The notes beneath the pieces are model-generated. The model was not told the DNA's origin. It did not search any database and saw nothing but the letters and a program-made list of their open reading frames with translations. A stretch of 64,000 nucleotides of DNA from Bradyrhizobium sp. ORS 278 (lineage in GTDB: Bacteria; Pseudomonadota; Alphaproteobacteria; Rhizobiales; Xanthobacteraceae). Positions 45,696-54,567 of the stretch are shown here, piece after piece. The number at the start of each line of letters is the position of its first letter. Position 1 is the first letter of the stretch. The stretch lies in NCBI RefSeq assembly GCF_000026145.1, contig NC_009445.1, forward strand, positions 2,356,001 to 2,420,000, in the 5' to 3' direction. The position numbers were made by a program, and so were the translations under genes.

Positions 45696-46653
45696 GCTTG
45701 TCGTGACGGCAGCCATCGTCGCCGCCGCGGTCGCGGGTATTGCGATCTATGACAGGCCGTCCGCCGAGCGGTCGCCGGCGATCGTAGGTGTCGTCCGGGC
45801 GACCGAGATCGCCATCGCCCCGGAAGTCAGCGGCCAACTCGCCTCGATCGAGGTGCACAAGGGCGCGCGCGTGCATGCCGGAGACGTGCTGGCGACGCTG
45901 TATGCGGTGGAGTTGACGGCCCAACTCGATCAGGCGCGCGCTGCGCTTGCTGCGGCGGTCGCGAACCGCGACCATGTCTACGCGGGCGTACGCCGCGAGC
46001 AGGTGGATTCGCTGAGGAGCGGGATCTCAAAGGCCAATGCTCGGCTGGATTACGTCCAGGCGCAGCTGGCGCGTACGAGCTCGCTGACGCGGCAGAATGT
46101 CGAATCGCTGCAGGCCCTCGATCAGGCACAACACGACGCCGATAGCGCCCTCATGGATGTCGCTCAAGCCCAGGCCAACTACGATGCGGCCGTGGCGGGA
46201 CCGACGCCTCAGGAGCGTGCCATTTCCGATGCCCAGGTCCAGGCCGCGTCGGCGGCGGTCGCGGTCCTCGCACGCAAGCTCGACAAGATGGTGCTGCGCG
46301 CGCCGGCGGATGGCATCGTGAGTGTCGTTGTTGCCGAGGTGGGCGAGAACGTTCGTGCCGGGCAGCCCGTCCTCGCCGTCGAGGCCAGCGGCCAGGAATG
46401 GCTGTCGTTCAACGTCCGCGAGGACCACCTCGACGGACTGAGCGTTGGTACGAGCGTCAAGCTCGGCCGCGGCGGCATCCGGGACACCTTCGCCGGTTCG
46501 GTGACCGAGATCCGCCGACTCGGTCCGTTCGCGACCTGGCAGGCGCGACGGGTTGTCGGCGATCACGACCGGAACACGCTGAGGCTGCGGGTCGATCCTT
46601 CAGGCAGGGTGGCCGATCTGGAGCCTGGCATGACTGTCTGGATCGAGCGATGA
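45685..46653 (+). CDS. HlyD-type membrane fusion protein (second copy)
   Basis: A 322-residue adaptor whose start lies 11 bases inside the permease gene. An N-terminal membrane helix (VVTAAIVAAAVAGIAIYD) is followed by lipoyl halves (IAPEVSGQLASIEVHKGARV and VLRAPADGIVSVVVAEVGENV) around a long coiled-coil hairpin, and the barrel domain (EWLSFNVREDHLDGL). It differs clearly from the first copy in sequence, so the two are not a recent duplication. Convergent with the AraC gene, whose stop is 20 bases away. Confidence 0.88.
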   Translation: MKGRLVVTAAIVAAAVAGIAIYDRPSAERSPAIVGVVRATEIAIAPEVSGQLASIEVHKGARVHAGDVLATLYAVELTAQLDQARAALAAAVANRDHVYAGVRREQVDSLRSGISKANARLDYVQAQLARTSSLTRQNVESLQALDQAQHDADSALMDVAQAQANYDAAVAGPTPQERAISDAQVQAASAAVAVLARKLDKMVLRAPADGIVSVVVAEVGENVRAGQPVLAVEASGQEWLSFNVREDHLDGLSVGTSVKLGRGGIRDTFAGSVTEIRRLGPFATWQARRVVGDHDRNTLRLRVDPSGRVADLEPGMTVWIER

Positions 46654-46673
46654 GTCAGGTCTCCCACCGCCAC

Positions 46674-47789
46674 CTATCTCGCCCGCGGCTGCTCGCTCCT
46701 GATGTCGCTGGGCGTCTTGTTGGTCCAGCGCTGGAACGCGCGCCGGAACGCCGCGCCATCGCTGAACCCGAGTGCGACCGCGATATCGTCGTTGTTAAGG
46801 GAGGTGCCGCGCAGATATTCCAGCGCCAGCCGGCCCCGCAACTCGTCGCGAAGAGTCCGGAACGACAGACCCTGGCGCTCGAGCGCCCGCCGCAGCGACC
46901 GCTCGTTCGAGCCAAGCTGACGCGCGACGGCCTCGAAGGAGGGCGGATTGGCAATGTCGCGCAGCAGAATCTCGCGGATCTGTCCGGCCACGCCTGCGCG
47001 CAATGTGATGTCGGCGAGCAGGGTGTTGCACAGGTCGAGCATGTGCGAGAACGTCGTCCGGTTGCCCAAGGTCGCCTTGGAGTCCAGCCACTCGCTCTTG
47101 AAGACGATCCGGTTGGCCGACTGCGAATAGCGGACCTCGCAACCGGCATCACCCGGGTCGATGTCGAAATCACCGCCCTTGCCGTAGGTCAGATCGATGG
47201 CTTCCGGAACAAAAGTCGTCCCCATGATGTCCCGCATGACGGAGATATGGATTCCAACCTGCTTCTCCAGCACGAAACGATAAAGGGGAGCGTCGTCCAG
47301 GATGTGGGCGTTGGGCTCGAATGTCCAGGTGGCCAAACCGTTCTGCTCCGTCAGCCCGACCGAGGCCAGCGGCGTGGCCAGTACGTGGTAGCGGATCGTG
47401 ACATCCACGGCAGTCCGAAAGTCGGGGCTGCACATGATCGCATATCCATACATGCCGTAGGCCGAGACATGGACGGTTTTGCCAATCCGATAGGCAATGT
47501 GGGGATCGGCCGACAGCCTGATTGCGTTCCGATAGGCCGTGATCAGCTGACTGAGCGAAATCCGGGTGTTCGGCGAATGGACGTCATCAGGCTTCAGGCC
47601 GATGCCCTTCAAGGCGTCCGATGGTGAGTGACCCTCGTTCAGGAGCGCGTCGTAGACCGACGCCAGCTTCGTTGGGACGTAGAGCCGCTCGTGGAGCCCG
47701 ACCACGGAGTCGTCCACCGCGCCGGTGCGGGCTGATCCGTTTCGACGCGACGACGTACTGGGCTGTTGCAACGGAAATTGCCCTCGCAC
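46674..47789 (-). CDS. AraC-family regulator with arabinose-binding-like N-terminal domain
   Basis: A 371-residue frame beginning with GTG. The first 25 residues look non-conserved, and a GTG at 47717 may be the real start. The N-terminal domain (YDALLNEGHSPSDALKGIGL, then HVSAYGMYGYAIMCSPDFR) is the ligand-sensing type of OruR/ArgR-like AraC regulators. The C-terminal 100 residues hold two helix-turn-helices, with SFEAVARQLGSNERSLRRAL and DIAVALGFSDGAAFRRAFQRW. It is convergent with the export genes; a role in controlling them, or the AraC gene and operon to the right, is inference. Confidence 0.88.
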   Translation of the reverse strand: MRGQFPLQQPSTSSRRNGSARTGAVDDSVVGLHERLYVPTKLASVYDALLNEGHSPSDALKGIGLKPDDVHSPNTRISLSQLITAYRNAIRLSADPHIAYRIGKTVHVSAYGMYGYAIMCSPDFRTAVDVTIRYHVLATPLASVGLTEQNGLATWTFEPNAHILDDAPLYRFVLEKQVGIHISVMRDIMGTTFVPEAIDLTYGKGGDFDIDPGDAGCEVRYSQSANRIVFKSEWLDSKATLGNRTTFSHMLDLCNTLLADITLRAGVAGQIREILLRDIANPPSFEAVARQLGSNERSLRRALERQGLSFRTLRDELRGRLALEYLRGTSLNNDDIAVALGFSDGAAFRRAFQRWTNKTPSDIRSEQPRAR

Positions 47790-48291
47790 TGAAACTGGCT
47801 GGCCGGCTCAGCCCGTCCCTGCTTCGTCGAGCGGAATGACCAGGCAACCGGCAAATTTATATGTCCGGAATGTTTCATAGTGGCGCGCTCTGCGACAATC
47901 AAGAAGGTATCATATGACATTCAGGATCAATGATGGCTGCTCTTCCAGGCAGCTGCCGCGCGCCTGGCCAGTGACCTCGACCAGGTCTGCCGAAATCAAA
48001 CCGCCGCGCAGCTGATCAATGACAGAATTCGCTCGATGGTTGTGTGACGACGACGATGCCGGACAGAAGGCCATCGTGGGACGCGACAATCGCGCCGTCC
48101 GCACGGCCCGGCGTTTGCGTTGAAAGCCAGTACGCCAGAGCGGCGCTAACTCAGATTGCTAATCTCGGCTCAAGACTGACTTGTCCGGTTAGGTATGACA
48201 ACTGACCGGAGCGAGCCTTCACATTGAACGTCGGCCAAAGTTATTTGCGCGGAGGATCAATCACTTTGCCGAAGCTTGAGAGTCCGCGAAC
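47790..48291. other. 502-base divergent intergenic region between two AraC genes
   Basis: No gene is seen. The part from about 47845 to 47935 is AT-rich (AAATTTATATG, AAGGTATCATATG) and likely holds promoter or operator elements for the two divergent AraC regulators. The rest lacks recognisable repeats or RNA structure. Confidence 0.4.
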
Positions 48292-49227
48292 ATGCTTATG
48301 GAATATCGATCCGAGCGAGATGGAGCCGGCAGCATCAATCTCGCGCGGCGTCAGCTGGGTGATCGCCCGCGGGTGGCGACGAGCGAGGGACGGTGCTGGG
48401 ACGGATTTTGGCTTGACGAGTATGGCCCGTTTCACGCCGGCCAGGGCGATCCAATGCCCCCGCGCGACCATCATGTCGTGCTGATCGCGCGCGATCACTC
48501 GTCCTATGTGCTGCAACAACGCGCCGGCCAGCGCTTCGAAAGTGCGTGCAGGCCTGGCGACGTGTCGATCGTTCCCGCCGGCCATGAAACGGTTTTTCGC
48601 GGTCGCCTGCCATCTCACCTGCGCATCGGCCTGTCGCCCGACCATCTGATCGAGATCGCAGATTCGTTGGGCCGGCGTGGCGTCTATGCGCGGCCCAAGC
48701 TGACGAACGTTTTTCGTACCCAGGATCCGGTGCTGAACCGTCTCGGCGAGATCTTCTCGGCCGAGCTGCGGCGTCCGTCGCATCCGACGCAGGATCTGCT
48801 GATGGAATCCGCCGTCACCGCGCTTTCGGCGCATCTGTTGCGCACCCACGCGGCCGTGACAGAGGCGCACGGCGATTTGGCAGGTAGCAATGTCGCAGCC
48901 ATCCGGCGGGCGCTGGAGTTCATGCGGCAGCCATTGGACACGAAGATCACCTTGGCCGAGCTGGCTAATGCCTCCGGCATCAGTCGCTTCCACCTCAGCC
49001 GCATTTTCAAGAAGCACTTTGGCCTGTCGCCGATCGCCTACCTCGAGCGGACGCGCATCGAGCGGGCGAAGGACCTGATCCAGCGTGCCGAGATGTCGCT
49101 CGCCGACGTTGCGCAAACCGTCGGCTTTGCCGATCAGAGCCACTTCACGCGTCGCTTCAAGCACTACACGGGGCACACGCCCGGTGCCTATTCGCGCGAG
49201 CGCGCCCGGAAGCGGCTGCCGGTCTAG
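48292..49227 (+). CDS. AraC-family transcriptional regulator
   Basis: A 311-residue regulator. A cupin-like N-terminal half contains HHVVLIARDHSSYVLQQRAG and CRPGDVSIVPAGHETVF, with paired His residues that could bind a ligand or metal. The C-terminal AraC domain has both helix-turn-helices: ITLAELANASGISRFHLSRI and LADVAQTVGFADQSHFTRRF, then the usual HTPGAYSRERAR end. The start has ATG at 48292 and another at 48298. It points rightwards towards the PepSY protein and the oxidase operon, separated from the next gene by a strong hairpin. Confidence 0.9.
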   Translation: MLMEYRSERDGAGSINLARRQLGDRPRVATSEGRCWDGFWLDEYGPFHAGQGDPMPPRDHHVVLIARDHSSYVLQQRAGQRFESACRPGDVSIVPAGHETVFRGRLPSHLRIGLSPDHLIEIADSLGRRGVYARPKLTNVFRTQDPVLNRLGEIFSAELRRPSHPTQDLLMESAVTALSAHLLRTHAAVTEAHGDLAGSNVAAIRRALEFMRQPLDTKITLAELANASGISRFHLSRIFKKHFGLSPIAYLERTRIERAKDLIQRAEMSLADVAQTVGFADQSHFTRRFKHYTGHTPGAYSRERARKRLPV

Positions 49228-49253
49228 AGGTCACGCGCATCCTGATTGTCTCG

Positions 49254-49276
49254 TCCGCGGCGCCTCGCGCCGCGGA
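49254..49276 (+). terminator. Perfect GC-rich hairpin after the AraC gene
   Basis: TCCGCGGCGC (49254-49263) is followed by the loop CTC and the exact complement GCGCCGCGGA (49267-49276), a 10-bp uninterrupted stem 26 bases after the AraC stop. No T-run follows, so it is terminator-like but not a standard intrinsic terminator. Confidence 0.5.
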
Positions 49277-49326
49277 GTGCCACGCCTATTCCAGCCCAGA
49301 CAAATCGCCAGAAAGAACTCGTGCCG

Positions 49327-49995
49327 ATGAAGCCCGGACGTCTTGAAGAGATCGCACGCGCCGGCAAGCCGGCCGGATGCGGAATGACTGCCCGCAAACA
49401 TGCCTTGCCGCAGGCAGGTCTCATCATGCTGAGCTTGTTGCTGGTCACGGCAGCGCATGGCGGCGTTCGGCAAGAGCCCCCGGCCGTCATGGCCGGAGAT
49501 TCTGCCGAAAGCAGCAAGGCCTCGGAGCAGGAGGCATTGCAGGTTGAAATCGACCGGTTCAAGACCGCATCGATTTCTCTGCGCGAAGCGCTCTCGATCG
49601 CGCAGGAGCGGCAGGCCGGATCGCGGGCGGTGGATGCAGGTTTCGACGGCGAGACCGGTGCTCCGACCTATCAGGTCAGGATGGTCAAAGGAAACCGCCT
49701 TTGGGAGACCACCATCGATGCCCTGACCGGCAACACGATCAAGACCGCAGTCGTGTCGTCGCTCGATGATCTCGAAGCGCACGATCGCGAGCTGCTCGTC
49801 CGGCTCCGCAACGTTCGACCGGAGTTGCTGGACGGCATCGCCGTGGCAGAACGCGCCACCGGCGGCAAGGCCATCAGCGCTGGGCTGATGGTGGATAAAG
49901 GCCGGCTGCAATTCGTCATCGTGTGCGTCGACGGCAATGACCTCAAGCAGGTGTTGCTCGAACCGCCCGCAGCTGCCGCTGGCGTCAAGAGATAA
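49327..49995 (+). CDS. Exported PepSY-like protein
   Basis: A 222-residue product from ATG 49327; ATG 49384 (MTARKHALPQAGL) would place the signal peptide (LIMLSLLLVTAAHGG) right at the N-terminus and is an equal candidate. An upstream start at 49246 is unlikely because a strong hairpin lies just after it. Two related segments resemble PepSY domains: ISLREALSIAQERQAG with WETTIDALTGNTI, and LDGIAVAERATGGKAISAG with VCVDGNDLKQVLLEP. PepSY domains are often periplasmic inhibitors or accessory modules. It precedes the cytochrome operon by 163 bases; no direct link is shown. Confidence 0.7.
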   Translation: MKPGRLEEIARAGKPAGCGMTARKHALPQAGLIMLSLLLVTAAHGGVRQEPPAVMAGDSAESSKASEQEALQVEIDRFKTASISLREALSIAQERQAGSRAVDAGFDGETGAPTYQVRMVKGNRLWETTIDALTGNTIKTAVVSSLDDLEAHDRELLVRLRNVRPELLDGIAVAERATGGKAISAGLMVDKGRLQFVIVCVDGNDLKQVLLEPPAAAAGVKR

Positions 49996-50158
49996 GAGGG
50001 TGCTGTAGACCGGCGTCAGACGCTCGGTCGCGCAAGATCAGTCAAATCACAGCCGGGGCATGCAAGATGCGCGGAGCAACCCCTGCTTTATTATCAGTCT
50101 GCGATAGCGCTGCGAAAAATTGTCTCCGTTCGCAAGGCCCCGCATAGAGCTCGATCAC

Positions 50159-50941
50159 ATGTCCGAAGAGAAGCCTCAGATATTAGCTGTCCAGGGCGTG
50201 GAAAAGAGGACGCTGTCCTCAACAGCGCTGCTGGCGCTGACCTTGCTGACAGCCGGCCTGTTGTTTGTGCTGGTGCGGCAAGTGTCGCCGGTTCTGGCGC
50301 AGACGGCACCCCATCAGCCGCCTGACACGATGGCGGCGCGCGTCGAGGCCTGCACGCCGTGCCACGGCAACAAGGGCGAGGGCACCAGCGATATCTACTT
50401 CCCGCGGCTCGCCGGCAAGCCGTCCGGCTATCTCTACAATCAGCTGCTCGCGTTCCGCACCGGCCGGCGCAAATATCCGCCGATGAATTATCTGCTCGAG
50501 TTCCTGCCGAACGACTATCTGCAGGACATGGCGGACTATTTCGCCGGCCAGCGTCCGCCGCTGCCGCAGCCGGCCGCGACGGCGGTGAGTGATGAGATCC
50601 TGCGCCGCGGCGAGGTGCTGGTGACCGGCGGGGATGCAGCCTCACAGATCCCGGCCTGCGCCAGCTGTCACGGTCTGCAACTGACCGGCATGGAGCCGGG
50701 GATTCCCGGGCTGCTCGGCTTACGGCCCAATTATGTCAGCGCCCAGCTCGGCGCTTGGCGCTACGGCACCCGCACGGCGAAGTCGCCGGATTGCATGCAG
50801 CGGGTCGCGGCAAAACTGACCGAGGCCGATGTGACCGCGGTCGCGGCCTATCTCGCCACCCTGCCGGCATCGGAGAACGCGGCGCCGCTGCCGAAGGGCA
50901 TCTACGTCCTACCGTTCGCCTGCGGCAGCGCGCCGAATTGA
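50159..50941 (+). CDS. Membrane-anchored diheme cytochrome c (c4-like)
   Basis: A 260-residue electron carrier. I chose ATG 50159 (MSEEKPQIL) over a TTG at 50120. One membrane helix (ALLALTLLTAGLLFVLVRQ) is not clearly cleaved. Two covalent heme sites CTPCH and CASCH start two cytochrome c domains, each with a later Met ligand candidate (YPPMNYLLEF and SPDCMQRV). The domain arrangement is that of cytochrome c4. It begins the operon and probably passes electrons to the ba3-type oxidase encoded 1-4 kb downstream. Confidence 0.88.
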   Translation: MSEEKPQILAVQGVEKRTLSSTALLALTLLTAGLLFVLVRQVSPVLAQTAPHQPPDTMAARVEACTPCHGNKGEGTSDIYFPRLAGKPSGYLYNQLLAFRTGRRKYPPMNYLLEFLPNDYLQDMADYFAGQRPPLPQPAATAVSDEILRRGEVLVTGGDAASQIPACASCHGLQLTGMEPGIPGLLGLRPNYVSAQLGAWRYGTRTAKSPDCMQRVAAKLTEADVTAVAAYLATLPASENAAPLPKGIYVLPFACGSAPN

Positions 50942-50952
50942 GGAGCAGGACC

Positions 50953-52209
50953 ATGCGACCGATGCTCCGTTGTCTCTCGCTCATCATCGCGCTGCCGTTC
51001 ACGGCGCCGGCTGTGCATGCGCAGTCCAGCGCGCCGAACGCGGGCGGCGACATCGTGGCGCGTGGCGAGTACCTGGCCCGCGCCGGCGACTGCATCGCCT
51101 GCCACACCGCGCCGGAGGGCCAGCCCTTCGCCGGCGGCCGCGCCATGAACACGCCATTCGGCGCGCTCTACACCTCCAACATCACGCCGGACCCGGCGAC
51201 CGGCATCGGTCGATGGACCGCAGACGATTTCTACAAGACCATGCATACCGGGCGCTTCCCCGATGGCGGCCTGCTGTATCCCGCGATGCCCTTCGCCTCC
51301 TACACCAAGGTGACGCGCGCCGACAGCGATGCGATCTTCGCCTATCTGAAGTCGATCCCAGCCGTGAACCAGAAGAACCGCAGCCACGATCTGCGCTTTC
51401 CCTATGACAATCGCGAACTGATCCTGGGCTGGCGGACGCTGTTCTTCCGCGAAGGCGAGTTCAAGAGCGATCCGTCCAAATCGGCCGAGTGGAATCGCGG
51501 CGCCTATCTTGTGGAGGGCCTCGGTCATTGCGGCATGTGCCATTCGCCGATCAATGCGCTCGGCGGCAGCTCGCAGTCCGACGCGTTCAAGGGCGGGCTG
51601 ATCCCGATGCAGAACTGGTACGCGCCCTCGCTGACGTCCAACCGCGAGGCCGGACTTGGCGATTGGAGCATCAAGGACATCACCGACCTCCTGCAGACCG
51701 GCGTGTCGAACCGCGGCGTGGTCTTCGGCCCGATGGCCGAGGTCGTCCACAACAGCCTGCAATATCTCACCGATGAGGATGCCCGTGCGATGGCCATCTA
51801 CCTCAAGGGCATTGCCGAGCCGTCGTCGAAGGCGCCGCCGGCCTCAAACCTGCCGGGCAGCGAGAGCAGCCTGCTGATCAGCCTCGGCAAGACCGTCTAT
51901 GACGCGCGCTGCGCCAGCTGCCACGGGACGAACGGGGAGGGCAGGCCGCCGCACTGGCCGCCGCTCGCCAACAACCAGTCGATCAACATGACATCCGCCG
52001 TCAATCCGATCCGCATGGTGCTGAACGGCGGCTATCCGCCGGGCACCAAGGGCAATCCGCGGCCGTATGGCATGCCCCCGTTCGCGGGCCTGCTGTCCGA
52101 CAACGAGATTGCCGCCGTCGTCAGCTACATCCGCACGTCCTGGGGCAATCGCGGCACGCCCGTGAGCGCCCGTGACGCCAACGAGCTGCGCTCCGCACCG
52201 CTCGATTGA
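50953..52209 (+). CDS. Triheme cytochrome c, dehydrogenase-subunit type
   Basis: A 418-residue periplasmic protein. The start is ATG 50953 with AGGAGCAGG just upstream; the signal peptide ends near APAVHAQ. Three heme sites are present: CIACH, CGMCH and CASCH, evenly spaced in three domains (GEYLARAGDCIACH, GAYLVEGLGHCGMCH, GKTVYDARCASCH). This is the layout of the cytochrome subunit of membrane alcohol, aldehyde and gluconate dehydrogenases. No flavin or quinoprotein partner is encoded next to it, so here it may deliver electrons directly to the oxidase. Confidence 0.9.
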   Translation: MRPMLRCLSLIIALPFTAPAVHAQSSAPNAGGDIVARGEYLARAGDCIACHTAPEGQPFAGGRAMNTPFGALYTSNITPDPATGIGRWTADDFYKTMHTGRFPDGGLLYPAMPFASYTKVTRADSDAIFAYLKSIPAVNQKNRSHDLRFPYDNRELILGWRTLFFREGEFKSDPSKSAEWNRGAYLVEGLGHCGMCHSPINALGGSSQSDAFKGGLIPMQNWYAPSLTSNREAGLGDWSIKDITDLLQTGVSNRGVVFGPMAEVVHNSLQYLTDEDARAMAIYLKGIAEPSSKAPPASNLPGSESSLLISLGKTVYDARCASCHGTNGEGRPPHWPPLANNQSINMTSAVNPIRMVLNGGYPPGTKGNPRPYGMPPFAGLLSDNEIAAVVSYIRTSWGNRGTPVSARDANELRSAPLD

Positions 52210-52218
52210 AGGTCCCCC

Positions 52219-52395
52219 ATGCTGAATTCCGAATCGTCCGAGACCGGCGGCCCCGATGAGCAGGCCGTCCGCCACGCCGTCGCCGCCGGTCCGCACGGCG
52301 CGCTGACCATCGCGGGCATCGCCACCGCGATCGTGATCGGCCTGTGGCTGGCCTTCTACCTGTTCGTTTTCCTGCCCCGGGGAGCGCTGCAATGA
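52219..52395 (+). CDS. Small subunit of ba3-type oxidase (subunit IIa-like)
   Basis: A 58-residue protein starting MLNSESSETGGPDEQ with a single membrane helix (TIAGIATAIVIGLWLAFYLF) and a short tail RGALQ. Its stop overlaps the start of subunit II (ATGA). A one-helix peptide directly before subunits II and I is the arrangement of subunit IIa in ba3-type oxidases; assignment rests on this position and shape. Confidence 0.75.
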   Translation: MLNSESSETGGPDEQAVRHAVAAGPHGALTIAGIATAIVIGLWLAFYLFVFLPRGALQ

Positions 52396-52955
52396 GCATC
52401 GAGCAAAGCCGCGACGCCGCCGCGGTGGCCGCGCGGACCGAGCGCAACTGGGCGATGATCGCGATCGTCATCATCGTCGTGATGACGGGGCTCGCCGCCG
52501 GCGCCGGCCTGCATCGGGCGACCATGCCGCAGTCCCAGGTCCAGACCGTCGATCCCTCGCGCCTGCATCTCTCCGGCGAGTTCATCGAATCCAATCTCGG
52601 CACGGAGCTCGGCGCCGATGGCGCGGTGACCGTGCGCGCGATCGGCCAGCAATATTCCTTCACGCCGGCCTGCATCCTGGTGCCCACGGACACGCCGATC
52701 ACCTTGCGCGCCACCAGCGCCGACGTCGTGCACGGCATCCTGGTCCAGGGCACCAACATCAACACCATGCTCGTGCCCGGTTACATCTCGGAGCAGCCCA
52801 TGCGCTTCAGCAGGACCGGCGACTATTTGATGCCGTGCCAGGAGTTCTGCAGCTTCGGCCATGAGGGTATGTGGGGCAAGGTGAGGGTGATCGACAAGGC
52901 CGCGTTCGCCGAGCGTGCGAAGGGCGGTGGGAGGCTCAGCTGTGTTGGCGAATAG
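52392..52955 (+). CDS. Cytochrome c oxidase subunit II, ba3-type (CuA)
   Basis: A 187-residue protein with one N-terminal membrane helix (AMIAIVIIVVMTGLAAGAGL) and a periplasmic cupredoxin domain. The dinuclear CuA site is complete: His in DVVHGIL, then C-x3-C-x3-H-x2-M seen as CQEFCSFGHEGM. It takes electrons from cytochrome c and hands them to subunit I. Only one membrane helix instead of two, compensated by the separate small subunit before it, supports the ba3 (B-type) class. ATG 52392 overlaps the previous stop; the stop overlaps the subunit I start. Confidence 0.9.
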   Translation: MSIEQSRDAAAVAARTERNWAMIAIVIIVVMTGLAAGAGLHRATMPQSQVQTVDPSRLHLSGEFIESNLGTELGADGAVTVRAIGQQYSFTPACILVPTDTPITLRATSADVVHGILVQGTNINTMLVPGYISEQPMRFSRTGDYLMPCQEFCSFGHEGMWGKVRVIDKAAFAERAKGGGRLSCVGE

Positions 52956-54567
52956 GAAGCTCGTTCTCGCGCATTTCTGGCTCGCGTTCGGGGTGTTCTC
53001 GTTGGCGCTGCTGCTCGGCGCCTGGCAGATGTTCATCCGCAGCCCGTTGCATACCTGGCTCTCGGATCCCGAGTGGTACTACCGCTCGCTGACGGCGCAC
53101 GGCACCGTCATGGCCTACGTCTTCCCGACCCTGGTCGCGATGGGCTTCGGCTACGCGATCAGCGAGTCCGCGCTGTCGCAGCGGCTATTCGGCGCACGCT
53201 GGGCCTGGGCTGGCTTCGGCCTGGTCGCTGCCGGCGCGGTCACGGCGATGATTCCGGTGTCGCTTGGACGCGCCTCGGTGCTCTACACCTTCTATCCGCC
53301 ATTGATCGGCAGCCCGTTCTACTACCTGGGCATCGTGCTGATCGTGGTCGGCTCCTGGATCTGGGTCGCGCTGATGGCGATCAATCTGCGGGTCTGGAAG
53401 AAGGCCAATCCAGGCGAGCCGGTGCCGCTGGCGATGTTCGCCAATGTCGCGGGCGCCTCGCTGTGGGCGTGGACGGCGGTGGGCGCCGCGCTCGAACTGC
53501 TGCTGCAGATCATTCCGGTGGCGCTCGGCTTCAAGTCCACCATCGACGCCGGGCTCTCGCGCATCTTCTTCTCCTGGACCCTACATGCGATCGTCTATTT
53601 CTGGCTGATCCCGAGCTACATCGCCTACTACACTATCGTGCCGCGCGCGATCGGCGGGTTGCTCTACAGCGACACCATGGCACGGATCTCCTTCATCCTG
53701 TTCCTGGTGGTGGCGATGCCGATCGGCGTCCATCACGTCTTCGCCGACCCGATGGTCGGCGCCGGCTTCAAGTTCATCCATTCCGCCTTCACCGCGCTGG
53801 TGGCGCTGCCGACCTTGTTGACGGTGTTCACGATCTGCGCCTCGGTCGAGATCGCCGCCCGTCTGCGCGGGGGCCGCGGCCTGTTCGGATGGGTGAAGGC
53901 GCTGCCCTGGGACAATCCGGTGATGCTGGCGGCGACGTTCTCCTTCGTCATGCTCGGCTTCGGAGGGGCCGGCGGGCTGATCAACATGAGCTACCAGCTC
54001 GACGCCTCCATCCACAACACCCAGTGGATCACCGGGCATTTCCACCTGATCTTTGGCGGCGCCATCGTCATCATGTATTTCGCCATCGCCTATGATCTGT
54101 GGCCGCATCTCACCGGGCGCCCGCTGGCCGATGTCAGGCTGATGCGATTGCAGCTCTGGCTGTGGACGGTCGGCATGGTGGTGACGACGTTCCCCTGGCA
54201 CTATGTCGGCATCCTCGGCATGCCGCGCCGCATGGCCTATTTCGATTTCAGTCATCCGGCCTTGGCGCCCGAGGCGCTGTCGGTGATCATCTCGGTGATC
54301 GGTGCCTTGATCATCCTGGTCTCCGGAGCCTTGTTCCTGGTGATCCTGGCGCGGGGGCAGAGGACGCCGAAGCAGGACGCCGGGGCCTACCGGTTCAGCC
54401 GGGCCCTGCATCCGCCGACACGGCTGCCTGTCGTGCTCAACAGCCACGGGCTGTGGATCGCCCTGATGCTCGTGCTGACCATCACCAATTATGGCGTTCC
54501 GATCCTCAATCTGGCGGTGCGGTCCGACACCTCCGTGCCTGCCGTCTATGTGGGAGCGCAGCGATGA
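52942..54567 (+). CDS. Cytochrome c oxidase subunit I, ba3-type
   Basis: A 541-residue proton-pumping heme-copper oxidase core. I chose GTG 52942, with GGGAGG 7 bases upstream; it overlaps subunit II by 14 bases. At least twelve membrane helices are visible. Metal ligands are present: low-spin heme His in LTAHGTVMAY, CuB His and neighbouring Tyr in LHAIVYFWLIPSY, the CuB His pair in VHHVFADP, and the two heme His in WITGHFHLIFG. The HxxVYxWLxPxY spacing is that of B-type oxidases. No subunit III gene is present, as expected for ba3. It reduces oxygen to water at the cytoplasmic membrane. Confidence 0.92.
   Translation: MLANRKLVLAHFWLAFGVFSLALLLGAWQMFIRSPLHTWLSDPEWYYRSLTAHGTVMAYVFPTLVAMGFGYAISESALSQRLFGARWAWAGFGLVAAGAVTAMIPVSLGRASVLYTFYPPLIGSPFYYLGIVLIVVGSWIWVALMAINLRVWKKANPGEPVPLAMFANVAGASLWAWTAVGAALELLLQIIPVALGFKSTIDAGLSRIFFSWTLHAIVYFWLIPSYIAYYTIVPRAIGGLLYSDTMARISFILFLVVAMPIGVHHVFADPMVGAGFKFIHSAFTALVALPTLLTVFTICASVEIAARLRGGRGLFGWVKALPWDNPVMLAATFSFVMLGFGGAGGLINMSYQLDASIHNTQWITGHFHLIFGGAIVIMYFAIAYDLWPHLTGRPLADVRLMRLQLWLWTVGMVVTTFPWHYVGILGMPRRMAYFDFSHPALAPEALSVIISVIGALIILVSGALFLVILARGQRTPKQDAGAYRFSRALHPPTRLPVVLNSHGLWIALMLVLTITNYGVPILNLAVRSDTSVPAVYVGAQR

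Noticed and set aside
49246..49326. Upstream start for the PepSY-like protein
   Set aside because: The extension spans a strong hairpin and encodes Arg/Pro-rich residues before the signal peptide.
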